Source of the DNA: Microcoleus vaginatus HSN003
Lineage (GTDB): Bacteria > Cyanobacteriota > Cyanobacteriia > Cyanobacteriales > Microcoleaceae
DNA length: 64,000 nucleotides
Reading direction: 5' to 3'
NCBI RefSeq assembly: GCF_022701255.1
Contig: NZ_CP031705.1
Span: forward strand, 4,712,001-4,776,000
Below are positions 9,287 to 18,290 of this stretch, in pieces. Every line of letters starts with the position of its first letter. The first letter of the stretch is position 1. The notes under the pieces were generated by a model. The model ran no database searches. It was given only the letters and a program-made list of their open reading frames with translations, and had not been told where the DNA came from. Made by a program: the position numbers and the translations under genes.

Positions 9287-10996
9287 GTGGCGATATTTAA
9301 CAGGCCCAAATTGGAAAAACTCGCGGTTCATAAATCTAAAATATTAGCCTGGGCGATCGCACTTTTTAGCGGCATTTTGATGGCATTGACAACCGCACCA
9401 GTCAATGCTTGGCTATTGGCTTGGGTAGCCCTAGTTCCCCTCTGGGTCTTGGTTGTTAGTTATGAACGACCAATAATAACACAAAAAAAACCAAAATTTA
9501 TTGTCCTTCCTGCTTCATTTTTGCTTCTTCCTTTACTCTGGGGAATTGGCTATCACGGATTAGCTTTATCTTGGATTATGGGAATTCACCCCATGACTTG
9601 GTTGGGAGTTCCTTGGTGGCCGAGTTTGGCGATCGCACTTTTTTGCTGGGCTTTCATCACTCTGTGGGGAGCCGCCTTAGTTGCCGTTTGGGCGTGGCTA
9701 TTTGCGATCGCAATTTCCAAAATTAGTGGCACAGGCATCTTGCCTGGGATTTCCCAAAAAATTAGTGGCACAGGCATCTTGCCTGGGATTTCCCAAAAAA
9801 TTAGTGGCACAGGCATCTTGCCCGTGATTCGCGTTTTAATTGGCACAGCTTTGTGGTGTGCCTTAGAAAGTATTTGGAGTACAGGTTCGCTGTGGTGGAC
9901 ATCCCTATCATATACGCAAAGCCCCCACAATTTACCAATATTGCACCTCGGTCAACTCTCCGGCCCCAGCGCCGTAACAGCCGCTATTGTAGCAGTAAAT
10001 GGCTTAATTGGCGAAGCTTTTATTGAAGGAAGAAGGAAGAAGGAAGAAGAAAGAAGGAAGAAGTGGATTGCTTATATTTTGCCTGCTAGTTTGTGTGTAG
10101 TTTTGCATATTGTAGGATGGAGTTTGTACAATCGCCCTTTGAATCAAGAAGCTGCAACCGCTTTAAAAATTGGCATTATTCAAGGCAATATTCCTAACGA
10201 GATTAAGTTTGACTCAGGGGGTTGGGGGCGCGCTTTGGAAGGTTACACCACTGGATACAAACAGTTAGCAGACAGAAAAGTCGATGCTGTGTTAATTCCA
10301 GAGACAGCTTTGCCTTTTATCTGGACAAACGAGTATCAGCGTTCTACTCTTTCCTTTTACCAAGCTATTCTCGAACGCGGCGTTGTGGCTTGGGTTGGAG
10401 GATTCGGACAGCAAGACAATAGTATCACTAACAGCTTATTGGCCATCGATCGCACGGGAGAAATTGTGGGTCGCTACGATAAACTCAAGCTAGTGCCTTT
10501 AGGTGAATATATCCCTTTTTACGAAATCTTAGGCGGGATTATTAATCGCCTTTCTCCCTTAGATGCTCATTTAGTACCCGGTAATTCTAAACAATTGTTT
10601 GATACGCCGTTTGGCCGCGCCATTGTCGGAATTTGTTACGATTCTGCCTTTGCGGAAATTTTCCGATATCAGGCAGCGAATGGAGGCGAATTTATGATCA
10701 CCGCTTCCAACAATGCCCATTACAAACCGCCGATGTTGGATCAACATCATGCTCTCGATGTGATGCGGGCAATAGAGACGGATAGATGGGCGGCTATCGC
10801 AACTAATACGGGTTATTCTGCTTTTGTAAATCCTCGCGGTGAGACGATTTGGAAGTCGGGAATTAATACTTATGAAGTCCGAGATGCTACTATTTATCGG
10901 CGGCAAACGCGGACTTTGTACGTGCGGTGGGGAGATTGGCTGACGCCTGTATTGTTAGTATTGGCTGGGTTAATGCGGTTTCTTGTTAAAAATTAA
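9287..10996 (+). CDS. lnt: Apolipoprotein N-acyltransferase with repeat insertion
   Basis: A 569-residue integral membrane enzyme that transfers a third acyl chain to the N-terminal Cys of lipoproteins. The N-terminal half is a multi-helix membrane domain; the C-terminal half is a nitrilase-like domain with the Glu-Lys-Cys triad visible in IPETALPFIW, YDKLKLVPLGEYIP and VGICYDSAF. Start is GTG at 9287. Two oddities: residues about 145-182 are nearly three copies of a 13-residue repeat (KISGTGILPGISQ) from an inserted 39-bp repeat, and about residues 247-258 are a charged run (RRKKEEERRKKW) from a purine tract. Both keep the frame, so the protein may be active with enlarged loops. Confidence 0.9.
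   Translation: MAIFNRPKLEKLAVHKSKILAWAIALFSGILMALTTAPVNAWLLAWVALVPLWVLVVSYERPIITQKKPKFIVLPASFLLLPLLWGIGYHGLALSWIMGIHPMTWLGVPWWPSLAIALFCWAFITLWGAALVAVWAWLFAIAISKISGTGILPGISQKISGTGILPGISQKISGTGILPVIRVLIGTALWCALESIWSTGSLWWTSLSYTQSPHNLPILHLGQLSGPSAVTAAIVAVNGLIGEAFIEGRRKKEEERRKKWIAYILPASLCVVLHIVGWSLYNRPLNQEAATALKIGIIQGNIPNEIKFDSGGWGRALEGYTTGYKQLADRKVDAVLIPETALPFIWTNEYQRSTLSFYQAILERGVVAWVGGFGQQDNSITNSLLAIDRTGEIVGRYDKLKLVPLGEYIPFYEILGGIINRLSPLDAHLVPGNSKQLFDTPFGRAIVGICYDSAFAEIFRYQAANGGEFMITASNNAHYKPPMLDQHHALDVMRAIETDRWAAIATNTGYSAFVNPRGETIWKSGINTYEVRDATIYRRQTRTLYVRWGDWLTPVLLVLAGLMRFLVKN
9718..9832 (+). repeat. 39-bp in-frame tandem repeat inside lnt
   Basis: Units start at about 9722, 9761 and 9800. 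Each holds GGCACAGGCATCTTGCCTG, a palindrome close to the GGAACAGGCATCTTGCCTGTT repeats at 2875 and 28850. The 39-bp length preserves the reading frame. Confidence 0.85.
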
Positions 10997-10998
10997 CC

Positions 10999-11057
10999 AG
11001 AAGCTTTTAGATTTTAGATTTTATCTACCCATCTAAAATCTAAAATCTAAAATCGAA
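10999..11057. repeat. Heptad repeats (TTTTAGA/TCTAAAA) in inverted array
   Basis: TTTTAGATTTTAGATTTTAT followed after a short gap by ATCTAAAATCTAAAATCTAA. The two halves are complementary and could form a long hairpin between the convergent lnt and bestrophin genes. The same heptad recurs at many intergenic sites in this window. Confidence 0.75.
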
Positions 11058-11062
11058 TGACT

Positions 11063-11968
11063 CTACTTATCTTTCACCTGTTCGTGAACGCTAGGAGATA
11101 AAGAAATTAAATCGTCGATATTGATCTGCATGGCAGCACAAATATTATCCAAAGGCAAATCATTGGCATCGTGTCCGAAGGGATTTTCTATTTCAATGCC
11201 GATTTCTTCGATACCGAACAAAGTAAAACTAATTAAAGCCACAACTGCGCCGGTTCCCCAAGTCAAATCGTTCACCATTTGAAAGGGCAGTGCTAAACAG
11301 TAAAGCAACAATAATTGTTTCAAGTGAATCGCGTAAGCCAAAGGGATAGGCGTCTTCAAAATCCGCTCGCAGCCACCTAATACATCAATCATAGAGTTGA
11401 GCAACTCATTCATAGCCGTTAACTGATAGACATTCAGGCAATTGCGCTCGTACTGCTCGTGCATATAATCCTCAATCCAAAAGGCAATTTCTAGGGGAGG
11501 ATTGTTCATTGATTTGAGTTTTTGGTACTGCGCTGGGGACATTAATGCCTCCAATTCTGGATTTACTTTTTGTTGCCGCAAGTGCAGTTTCATCGCCACT
11601 GCAAAGGCAGGTAACAGGCGCAGGACTGACTTTTTGATTACGATATCCTGCGGCTCTTTTTCCTCAATTGCTACCCAGATTTGGCGCGCCAAATTGCGGA
11701 CGTTGTTGACTAAAGTACCCCACATTTTTCTCCCTTCCCAAAATCTTTCGTAGGCTGTATTTGTCCTAAAAACTAACAGTAAACCCAGGACAATACTCGG
11801 TACAATACTCGACAAAATGGGCATGGAAACTGGCAACTTAAAAAAGTGCAGCAGGGAAATAAGAACTCCAAAGCCCCCGCACAGCAAAACGCGGGGCAAA
11901 ATTGAGGGAATGACAGACCCGCGAACCTGTAATGCAATTTTAAACCAAGGTGGTCGATCGCCACTCAT
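11063..11968 (-). CDS. Bestrophin-like (UPF0187/YneE) membrane protein
   Basis: A 301-residue membrane protein of the bestrophin family, which forms pentameric anion or cation channels. Family hallmarks: a hydrophobic pair of helices at about residues 25-75, then NTAYERFWEGRKMWGTLVNN, and the C-terminal FTLFGIEEIGIEIENPFGHD, close to the calcium-clasp segment of bestrophins. Some cyanobacterial and algal homologues lie in thylakoid membranes and affect ion balance or bicarbonate supply; localisation here is not shown. It is convergent with lnt, with heptad repeats between them that may act in transcript ends. Confidence 0.85.
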   Translation of the reverse strand: MSGDRPPWFKIALQVRGSVIPSILPRVLLCGGFGVLISLLHFFKLPVSMPILSSIVPSIVLGLLLVFRTNTAYERFWEGRKMWGTLVNNVRNLARQIWVAIEEKEPQDIVIKKSVLRLLPAFAVAMKLHLRQQKVNPELEALMSPAQYQKLKSMNNPPLEIAFWIEDYMHEQYERNCLNVYQLTAMNELLNSMIDVLGGCERILKTPIPLAYAIHLKQLLLLYCLALPFQMVNDLTWGTGAVVALISFTLFGIEEIGIEIENPFGHDANDLPLDNICAAMQINIDDLISLSPSVHEQVKDK

Positions 11969-12332
11969 GCAAGTCTCCTCATTAAATTAAATTAGCCCTG
12001 CCCTAGCGCGGGCAGCGCAAATGCCTGGTAAACCTAGTTCTTCGGCTGTCACCAGTCGATTGGAGATTCGAGATTTTAGATTGACTCCACAGATAAATCT
12101 GGAGGGTTTGAACTTTGGTCTAAAATTTTTTGGTCTCCACCACTGCTGTCAGCGCTTGTATCCCTATTTGGGTGGGGTGAGAGCTTCCAAAAAAAGCTTT
12201 CCTACAAACAACCTTTGGATTTTACCCACAAAACTCATCTTTAGGCTCAATTTAAAATCTAAAATCTACAATTGATTGACGCTGTGACTTAATTCGGTAA
12301 GATTAACTATGTATCTTTAAACCTCAGCTTCC
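11969..12332. other. Intergenic region before recJ
   Basis: No gene is supported. It contains scattered heptad-type AATCTAAAATCT pieces near 12070 and 12255-12275. The recJ promoter is presumably in the last 60 bases, but no clear -35/-10 pair stands out. Confidence 0.4.
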
Positions 12333-14414
12333 GTGCAAGAGCTACCCACATCTGTGCCCCCGCATTTTCACCGATTGCCAAACCAACGGTGGCAAATTTA
12401 TTCGCCTCAACCACAGCAAGCCGAACAGTTTGCCACGGAAATCGGTTTGTCGCCTTTGCTAGCACAGGTGCTGATTAACCGCGGCATCGATTCTCTGAAA
12501 GAAGTGCAAGAGTTTATCGAACCGGAATCTCTGGTTTTGCCCGCGCCAATGGATGAGTTTCCCGATTTGGCTGCGAGTGTCAAATTGTTGCGGGAGGCGA
12601 TTTCGCAAGGGGAAAAAATTGCGATTTGCGGCGACTACGATGCTGACGGGATGACGAGCACCGCTTTGTTGCTACGCGCTCTGAGGGCTCTGGGGGCGAA
12701 TGTGGATTATGCTATTCCCAGCCGGATGCGAGAAGGTTATGGGATTAACAATCGCATTGTAGAAGAATTTCACTCCGAAGGTGTCGCTCTCATTCTCACG
12801 GTTGACAACGGAATTGCAGCCTACGGCCCGGTTGCCAGAGCGCGAGAACTCGGTGTCAAAGTTATTATTACAGACCACCACGACTTGCCGCCAAAACTGC
12901 CGCCGGCTGATGCTATTCTCAACCCCAAATTAATCGCGGAATCTTCACCTTATCGCGGTTTGGCTGGCGTAGGCGTTGCTTATGTTTTGGCTATTACTTT
13001 GGCTCAGGATATGCAAAAAGTGGGCGGGTTGGTGAATCCGCTGCTGGAGTTATTTACGTTGGGAACTATTGCGGATTTAGCGCCTTTGACAGGAGTTAAT
13101 CGGCGCTGGGTGAAGCGGGGCTTGCGACTGTTGCCTCACTCGCAATTGGCGGGTATTCAGGCTTTGATTCACGTGGCTGGAGTGCAGCCGGGAAGTGCGG
13201 AAAGTTTACCTCTTCTGAATTCAAAAAGCCAAGCTAGCCATACGTTAAAGCCTGAAGATATTGGTTTTAGGCTTGGCCCCCGGATTAATGCTGTGGGGCG
13301 GCTGGCTGACCCTCAAATTGTGATAGAGTTGCTGACTACGGACGATCGCGAATTGGCTCTCAAAAACGCGATGCAGTGCGAACAAATCAATCAGCGCAGG
13401 CAGGAGTTGTGCCAGGAAATTGAGCAAGAAGCCATCGCTTGGTGCGAGAAAAGTGATCTCGATTTGCAACAAGAACGAGTTTTAGTTGTCGTGCAACCCG
13501 GTTGGCACCACGGGGTGATCGGGATTGTGGCTTCTCGGTTAGTGGAACGCTACGGCGTACCTGTGTTTATTGGTACTTTTGAGGATGAGGCTGTAGGGGC
13601 GGTTGCCCATAAAATTATCAGGGGTTCGGCGAGGGGAATTCCTGAGTTTAATGTATTTGACGGGCTGAATTTTTGCGCTGATTTATTAACTAAATTTGGC
13701 GGACACAAAGCGGCTGGCGGTTTTTCTATGCCTGCTGATAACCTCGAAGAATTCCGCAATCAACTGTCAATTTTTGCCAATCAATGTTTGCAACCGGAAC
13801 ACCTAAAACCGCTGGTTTCAGTAGATGTGCAGGCAGATTTGGCAGAGATTAATCTCGATCTTTACCGACAAATTGATGCTCTGGAACCTTGCGGGATTGA
13901 AAATAAGGCTCCTGTATTTTGGACGCCTAATGTTTGCATAACTGAACAGAAAATTGTTGGTAAAGGAGGTCACGTTAAACTAACTGCAACTCAAGATGGA
14001 AATTTATCGGCTAGTGTGAAGGCGATTGCTTGGCGTTGGGGGGAATATTTTCCTTTGCCTCGGCGGGTGGATATTGCTTACCGATTGCGGGAAAATAGTT
14101 TTAATGGCAAGACATCGGTTGAGTTAGAATTGTTGGGTGTCCGGCTGCCCGCAAATGCTGCTACTTCTAGGCCGCCGATGTTCGGAAAAGTGGAGTTTGA
14201 TTATTGCGATCGCACTTATTCTTGCAGTCTGTCTCCTGCTGGCTCGATCGAGGAATTGAGAATTCGCAATTCTCAAGGACAAGTTTTGGCTGTTGCACCT
14301 GGACAAAATATCGGTTTGTTAGGCAACTCCCGCAAAGATGCTAGAGAAGTCGATGTATCTCTACCTTTTTTTGAGAATTTGATTCAAACTGCTAAACACG
14401 CCCTCGGTATTTGA
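12333..14414 (+). CDS. recJ: Single-stranded-DNA-specific exonuclease RecJ
   Basis: A 693-residue 5'-3' single-strand exonuclease acting in recombination and mismatch repair. The DHH phosphoesterase core is complete: AICGDYDADGMTSTALLLRA (motif I) at about residue 96, VDNGIAAY, and ITDHHDLPPKLP (the DHH motif) near residue 180. The DHHA1 domain shows FGGHKAAGGFSM near residue 455, then the OB fold (ENKAPVFWTPNV). A C-terminal extension of roughly 100 residues follows, as in other cyanobacterial RecJ. Start is GTG at 12333. The stop codon lies within the first of three tandem 15-bp repeats. Confidence 0.95.
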   Translation: MQELPTSVPPHFHRLPNQRWQIYSPQPQQAEQFATEIGLSPLLAQVLINRGIDSLKEVQEFIEPESLVLPAPMDEFPDLAASVKLLREAISQGEKIAICGDYDADGMTSTALLLRALRALGANVDYAIPSRMREGYGINNRIVEEFHSEGVALILTVDNGIAAYGPVARARELGVKVIITDHHDLPPKLPPADAILNPKLIAESSPYRGLAGVGVAYVLAITLAQDMQKVGGLVNPLLELFTLGTIADLAPLTGVNRRWVKRGLRLLPHSQLAGIQALIHVAGVQPGSAESLPLLNSKSQASHTLKPEDIGFRLGPRINAVGRLADPQIVIELLTTDDRELALKNAMQCEQINQRRQELCQEIEQEAIAWCEKSDLDLQQERVLVVVQPGWHHGVIGIVASRLVERYGVPVFIGTFEDEAVGAVAHKIIRGSARGIPEFNVFDGLNFCADLLTKFGGHKAAGGFSMPADNLEEFRNQLSIFANQCLQPEHLKPLVSVDVQADLAEINLDLYRQIDALEPCGIENKAPVFWTPNVCITEQKIVGKGGHVKLTATQDGNLSASVKAIAWRWGEYFPLPRRVDIAYRLRENSFNGKTSVELELLGVRLPANAATSRPPMFGKVEFDYCDRTYSCSLSPAGSIEELRIRNSQGQVLAVAPGQNIGLLGNSRKDAREVDVSLPFFENLIQTAKHALGI

Positions 14415-14447
14415 TAACTCGGTATTTGATAACCCGGTATTTGATAA
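14403..14447 (+). repeat. Three 15-bp tandem repeats across the recJ stop
   Basis: Units CTCGGTATTTGATAA (14403, 14418) and CCCGGTATTTGATAA (14433). The first contains the recJ TGA, so unit number may vary without changing the protein. Confidence 0.85.
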
Positions 14448-14550
14448 CAAAGCAGGTGCAGCAGGGAAAAGTGGCGATCGAGCGTTTTGAATTTTGAATA
14501 ATTTAAAACTCAAAACTCCCAACTCTCGATCGCCCCGCAGCGTGCTATAA

Positions 14551-14691
14551 TTACAGGTCGCCGCCTCTAGCTGCCAACAGAAAAATCACGATCGGGCCCG
14601 AAAGCACGACGGCTGCGAGTAAAGCTACCTGAACAATGAGTTGGTAGTCTACACCAGCCATACCACTGAAAAGATCGGTTATAAAGTCCAT
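14551..14691 (-). CDS. psb30: Photosystem II protein Psb30 (Ycf12)
   Basis: A 46-residue single-helix subunit of photosystem II, found near PsbZ and cytochrome b559 in PSII structures and needed for efficient PSII under strong light. The protein begins MDFITDLFSG; the helix QLIVQVALLAAVVLSG is followed by GPIVIFLLAARGGDL, which is the conserved Psb30 C-terminus. The ATG is preceded at 7-8 bases by a strong AGGAGG site. It is too small for default gene calls, is convergent with recJ and appears monocistronic. Confidence 0.9.
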   Translation of the reverse strand: MDFITDLFSGMAGVDYQLIVQVALLAAVVLSGPIVIFLLAARGGDL

Positions 14692-15041
14692 GTGTCCTCC
14701 TGACTGTAGTGATTAAGTCTAGATTGTTGAATTAGAAAATCCGCTTCTGATTTTACCGGGCGATCGTCCCTATTTTTTAAGGAACTTTACAAAATTCAAC
14801 AAAATGTAAACTATGATCGACCTCCCAGTCACAGGGAACCGGGGACTTGAGGCCCCTTCCGAGAAAGTGCCCCCAATCTAAAATCTCCAATCTACAATCG
14901 AACCGCCCCTTCGGGATCTGGGCCTCTGGCACTGGCAATTGATATACTTGAAGAACCCCAATCTCCTAAAGTTTGGTATTTTCCAGATGATGTTCCGAAT
15001 CTAAAATCTAAAATCTAAAATCTAAAATCTAAAATCAAACT
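14692..15041. other. Divergent promoter region psb30 / YkgJ
   Basis: Intergenic region of 350 bases holding the promoters of two divergent genes. The last part (15001-15036) is five tandem CTAAAAT heptads ending 5 bases before the YkgJ start codon, so they occupy the place of a normal ribosome binding site. No gene is seen. Confidence 0.5.
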
Positions 15042-15410
15042 ATGGCTACTTGGCGTTGTGTAAAACAGTGCGGTGCTTGTTGTTACCTCGACCCAACAGA
15101 GCGCCCTGACTTAGATGAGTATTTATCTGAAGATGAATTATCGCTCTATTTAAGCTTAGTCGGAGATGACGGTTGGTGTATCAATTTTGACAAAGCGACC
15201 CGAGAATGCGGAATTTATGGCGATCGACCGCGCTTTTGTCGGGTAGACTCAGAAGTGTTTCAGGATATGTATGGCGTGGAGCCGGCCCAATTGAACGATT
15301 TCGCGATCGACTGCTGCTTGGAACACATTGAAGACCTTTATGGCGATCGATCTTTGGAAATGATCCGCTTCAACTCTGAAGTCGGAATTCTCGCCTTACC
15401 TGACAACTAA
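15042..15410 (+). CDS. YkgJ-family cysteine cluster protein
   Basis: A 122-residue protein with the Cys pattern of the YkgJ family (putative zinc- or iron-chelating): CVKQCGACC at the N-terminus, WCINF and ECGIYGDRPRFCRV in the middle, and a late Cys pair (DCCLEH). Its molecular function is not established. The start is the ATG directly after the heptad repeats; no good ribosome binding site is visible. The glycine-rich membrane protein gene follows 74 bases downstream and may be co-transcribed. Confidence 0.8.
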   Translation: MATWRCVKQCGACCYLDPTERPDLDEYLSEDELSLYLSLVGDDGWCINFDKATRECGIYGDRPRFCRVDSEVFQDMYGVEPAQLNDFAIDCCLEHIEDLYGDRSLEMIRFNSEVGILALPDN

Positions 15411-15484
15411 CAATCTCCCAGTCTCTCACCGGGAGAGTGTCAAAATAAACAAATCAAGGAAATATCGCGCAGTTGAGTTGAGCT

Positions 15485-15808
15485 ATGAGCAATCGAGAGG
15501 GTTTTACAGGCGGATTTATTGCCGGAGCTGCAGTTGGTGGCTTGGTGGGTGCAGTTTTGGGCGCGGTGCTGTCGCGGCGCGCTGCTGAAGCTTTGCTGAA
15601 TGAACCTTCAGACGCAAAAACTAGAAAAATCCGCCAGAGGAAAGGCAGCCAACTCGAAGCCGAAGGGATGGAAGTAGCAAGGCTGAGTTTAGAAGATAAA
15701 ATTGCCCAGCTAAATCAGGCAATAGATGACGTGCGGCTGCAACTCGGCGACGTAAACGGCAACGCCCAAGCGCCCGGTGGCGAGGGTTCGATCGCTCAAG
15801 ACTCCTAA
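15485..15808 (+). CDS. Small Gly-zipper membrane-associated protein
   Basis: A 107-residue protein of unknown function. Residues 8-29 form a glycine/alanine hydrophobic segment (GGFIAGAAVGGLVGAVLGAV), like the glycine zipper of YtxH-type proteins, followed by a basic patch and a predicted helix (LSLEDKIAQLNQAIDDVRLQ) with heptad spacing that could form a coiled coil. It ends in a Gly/Ala-rich polar tail. The pattern suggests a membrane anchor with a cytoplasmic coiled coil. Confidence 0.6.
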   Translation: MSNREGFTGGFIAGAAVGGLVGAVLGAVLSRRAAEALLNEPSDAKTRKIRQRKGSQLEAEGMEVARLSLEDKIAQLNQAIDDVRLQLGDVNGNAQAPGGEGSIAQDS

Positions 15809-16038
15809 CTCCATTTAAGATTTTAGAGTAGTCGGGCAGATCTATGCGGGCTACTCACATCTTGCACCATTCTCGCTTCACAGACCCGAAAGGTATGTGA
15901 AGCAAAGAGTTATTTTTAGTGTGGGCCGTTGCTCTTCTAGCCCGCCCGCAAATAGCCTGATGCTCCCCCTCTCCCCCAGCTATGCTAAACTTTAAGCTAA
16001 AGTGTCTGTAAACTTTACTCAAACTTCAACGAGAAAAT
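15809..16038. other. Short intergenic region with dispersed repeat
   Basis: Holds one copy of the CATCTTGCACCATTCTCGCTT repeat piece at about 15858, shared with the block at 2.8-3.1 kb. Nothing else is identified. Confidence 0.4.
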
Positions 16039-16326
16039 ATGAGTTATTCCATAGGCCTTTTGGCAACCACGCTGTCCACATTTCTGCAAATCTATGTAGT
16101 CCTAATGATTTTTCGGGTGCTATTAAGCTGGTTCCCGAATATCAATTGGTACGATCCCCCCTTTTCAATTTTGAGTCAGTTAACAGACCCTTACCTGAAT
16201 CTATTCCGCTCGATTATCCCCCCCTTAGGAGGGATTGACTTTTCGCCGCTGATTGCGTTTTTTGTACTTCAGTTCGGCTCTGAATTCTTGATCGGTCTTT
16301 TAACCAACTTGCAAACAGCCTTGTAG
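16039..16326 (+). CDS. YggT family membrane protein
   Basis: A 95-residue protein with two transmembrane segments, one on each side of the conserved loop SWFPNINWYDPPFSILSQLT and DPYLNLFRSIIPPLGGIDFS. These are standard YggT (Ycf19-like) features. Cyanobacterial and plastid YggT proteins have been linked to thylakoid organisation and to cytochrome b6 haem attachment (CCB3 is a YggT relative). The precise role of this copy cannot be told from the sequence. Monocistronic. Confidence 0.88.
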   Translation: MSYSIGLLATTLSTFLQIYVVLMIFRVLLSWFPNINWYDPPFSILSQLTDPYLNLFRSIIPPLGGIDFSPLIAFFVLQFGSEFLIGLLTNLQTAL

Positions 16327-16585
16327 TTAGAAAAGCTTAATTTTTTAAGCATCGAGCGTAAATGGTTTGGCAGACATAGCTGTCGGCAACTAAATTTTAG
16401 ATTTGAGATTTTTAGATGAACTCCCCGGTTGAAAAGCTGGGGAGTTTATCGTACATGAGAAATGAGAAATTGCCCGCAACTCAACAATCTCAAATCTAGA
16501 ATCTACAATCGAAAACAGCATCGCGCTTTCACGGGCAGCCAACCCAAAATCTCAAATCAGCAATCTAAAATCTCAAATAGTTTTG

Positions 16586-17017
16586 TTAACGGCGAACCAC
16601 GCCAGTAAAACCTGTAGCTTTAAATTGCTTGAGTTTCAAAGGTGTTCTCTGATTGGCCGCAACGGAAATTCTGAGCTGAAAATCGCTAACTCCGGGAGGA
16701 ACTTCTTCTATAGAACCCAAGCGAGTGCGATTTTGCATCACCGGATTGTCGTCGGCATCATAAATGCGGCCGAAAATATCGGCATTGACAACTGGTTTGC
16801 CGGTGCTATTTTCAGCTTTCCCAGTAATCAAAAAGCAGGTAGCTTCCATAGAACTGCCGCTGGTGACTGTTCCTTCTCCCATTTCGGCAGGACATTCGCG
16901 ATAAGAAAGGTCGGAAAGTTTAATCTGCGTCAGAGCCCAAGCAGGTGGAGTGAATACCAAACTAAAAATTCCGATTAGGCAAGTAGCAAAAAAAAGGCTG
17001 ATAGCTCGAAATTTCAT
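16586..17017 (-). CDS. Secreted cyanobacterial hypothetical protein
   Basis: A 143-residue protein with a classical signal peptide (basic MKFR start, hydrophobic ISLFFATCLIGIFSLVF, likely cleavage after PAWA). The mature part has two Cys (YRECPAEMG and EATCFLITG) that may form a disulphide and a beta-rich domain (GRIYDADDNPVMQNRTRLG, PPGVSDFQLRISV) reminiscent of small beta-sandwich domains. No function is known. It lies just downstream of aroE on the same strand, 107 bases away. Confidence 0.65.
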   Translation of the reverse strand: MKFRAISLFFATCLIGIFSLVFTPPAWALTQIKLSDLSYRECPAEMGEGTVTSGSSMEATCFLITGKAENSTGKPVVNADIFGRIYDADDNPVMQNRTRLGSIEEVPPGVSDFQLRISVAANQRTPLKLKQFKATGFTGVVRR

Positions 17018-17124
17018 AAATGGCGGGGCAAGTATATTTTAATTCTCAGCTTAGCGCGAATTTAGCCTCAAATTTCTACTTATAGGAATTCGGAAAACTA
17101 CAGCTACTTTTTGAAGAAATGGCA

Positions 17125-18101
17125 TTAGTCTAGACCTAAATGCTGTCGCAAGGCTTGGCGCATCACATCGACTGGGACGGATTCTTGATCCAGCCAAATT
17201 TTTAAGGCTGCTGCTCCTTGTTGAACTAGCATTTCGAGTCCGTCAATAGCTCGCGCTCCCCGAAGCTTCGCATCTTTGAGAAACTGCGTAGGATTAGGGG
17301 TGTAAATTAAATCATAGACGATCGCACCTGCTGAAATTCGATCAATCTCACCAGCAGCAACCGGCGACTTTTCCCCCTGCGGATACATCCCCACGGGCGT
17401 CGTGTTCACCAGCAAATCTGCCTGCGAGATTAACATTGACAAATTATCCCAAGTATGAACCTGCAAATTCTGCACCGGCATCGGAGAATTGACCCAACTC
17501 TGCTGAAATTCCCCTAAATTTTGTTCGCTGCGACCGACAACGTGAATCTCTGCACATCCCAATTGAGCGCATCCAGCCACAACAGCCCTCGCCGCCCCGC
17601 CATTCCCCAAAATTACCGCTACTTTCTGACTCCAATCGGAACCCCCCCTAGCCCCCCTTGGTAAGGGGGGGGACAGGATTGAACAGCCGTATTGCCCCTT
17701 TCTAAGGGAGAAATCGCGTCTTTAGCCCCCCCTTGGTAAGGGGGGGTTGGGGGGGTTTGCAGCGGTGCGAGAAAGCCTTCAACGTCAGTATTTGTGCCGC
17801 ACCAACCTTTGTCAGTTAGGTATACGGTATTGACTGCGCCGATCGCTCGGGCGATCGGGGAAACTTCCGACAGCAGCGGTAAGATTGCTTGTTTGTGCGG
17901 AATCGTGATGCTAAATCCCCGAACGCCGATCGCCGCAAATCCTGCAAGAGCAGCTTTTAAATCCCCTGGTTTTACCGGAAACGGCAGGTAAACAAAATCG
18001 ACTCCCAAGTGGGAAATAGCAGCATTGTGCATCGCCGGCGACAGAGAATGTTCGACGGGATGGCCAATTACTCCCAACAGTTTAGTAGTGCCTTTAATCA
18101 T
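17125..18101 (-). pseudogene. aroE: Shikimate dehydrogenase, frameshifted by repeats
   Basis: AroE reduces 3-dehydroshikimate with NADPH in aromatic amino acid synthesis. The N-terminal part (18101-17619) has HSLSPAMHNAAI, TIPHKQAILPLL and NTDVEGF; the C-terminal part (17610-17125) has GNGGAARAVVAG and DGLEMLVQQGAAALKIW. Between them lie about 40 extra codons made of two G/C-rich interspersed repeats (coding TPPTPPYQGG and PPPYQGGLGG), after which the frame shifts and stops. Correct reading resumes at QKVAVILGNGG. The shift may be real or a miscounted G run (8 Gs at 17665). An essential pathway is involved, so either a second copy exists or this is a sequence error with an in-frame insertion. 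Confidence 0.8.
17640..17757. repeat. G/C-rich interspersed repeats inside aroE
   Basis: Two copies of a palindromic repeat of the type CCCCCCTTGGTAAGGGGGG (about 17649-17672 and 17725-17747), separated by 50 bases. The same family is inserted in the methyltransferase gene at 28627-28665. Confidence 0.85.
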
Positions 18102-18107
18102 TTTTGT

Positions 18108-18290
18108 TAGTTGACTGTTGACTGTTGACTGTTAACGGTTGAGTTTTGTTAGTTTTCATACCACATCCTGCTACAGTTGGGCCCTTATTCTTTAGTCGGC
18201 TAGGAGTGAACTTCGTTGGTTCAGAAGCGATTTTCCTCGCCGAGTGACTGTAAACCGTCAACTGTTAACTGTCAACTCTCAACTCTCAAC
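18108..18290. repeat. GTTGACT/AGTCAAC short repeats in inverted array
   Basis: GTTGACTGTTGACTGTTGAC at 18116 faces TCAACTGTTAACTGTCAACT at 18258. The two arrays are complementary. The same family occurs at 42311-42347 and 58446-58550. Non-coding, between aroE and the ATPase gene. Confidence 0.7.

Noticed and set aside
12021..12275. 84-codon open frame before recJ
   Set aside because: Contains heptad-repeat translation and no family features.
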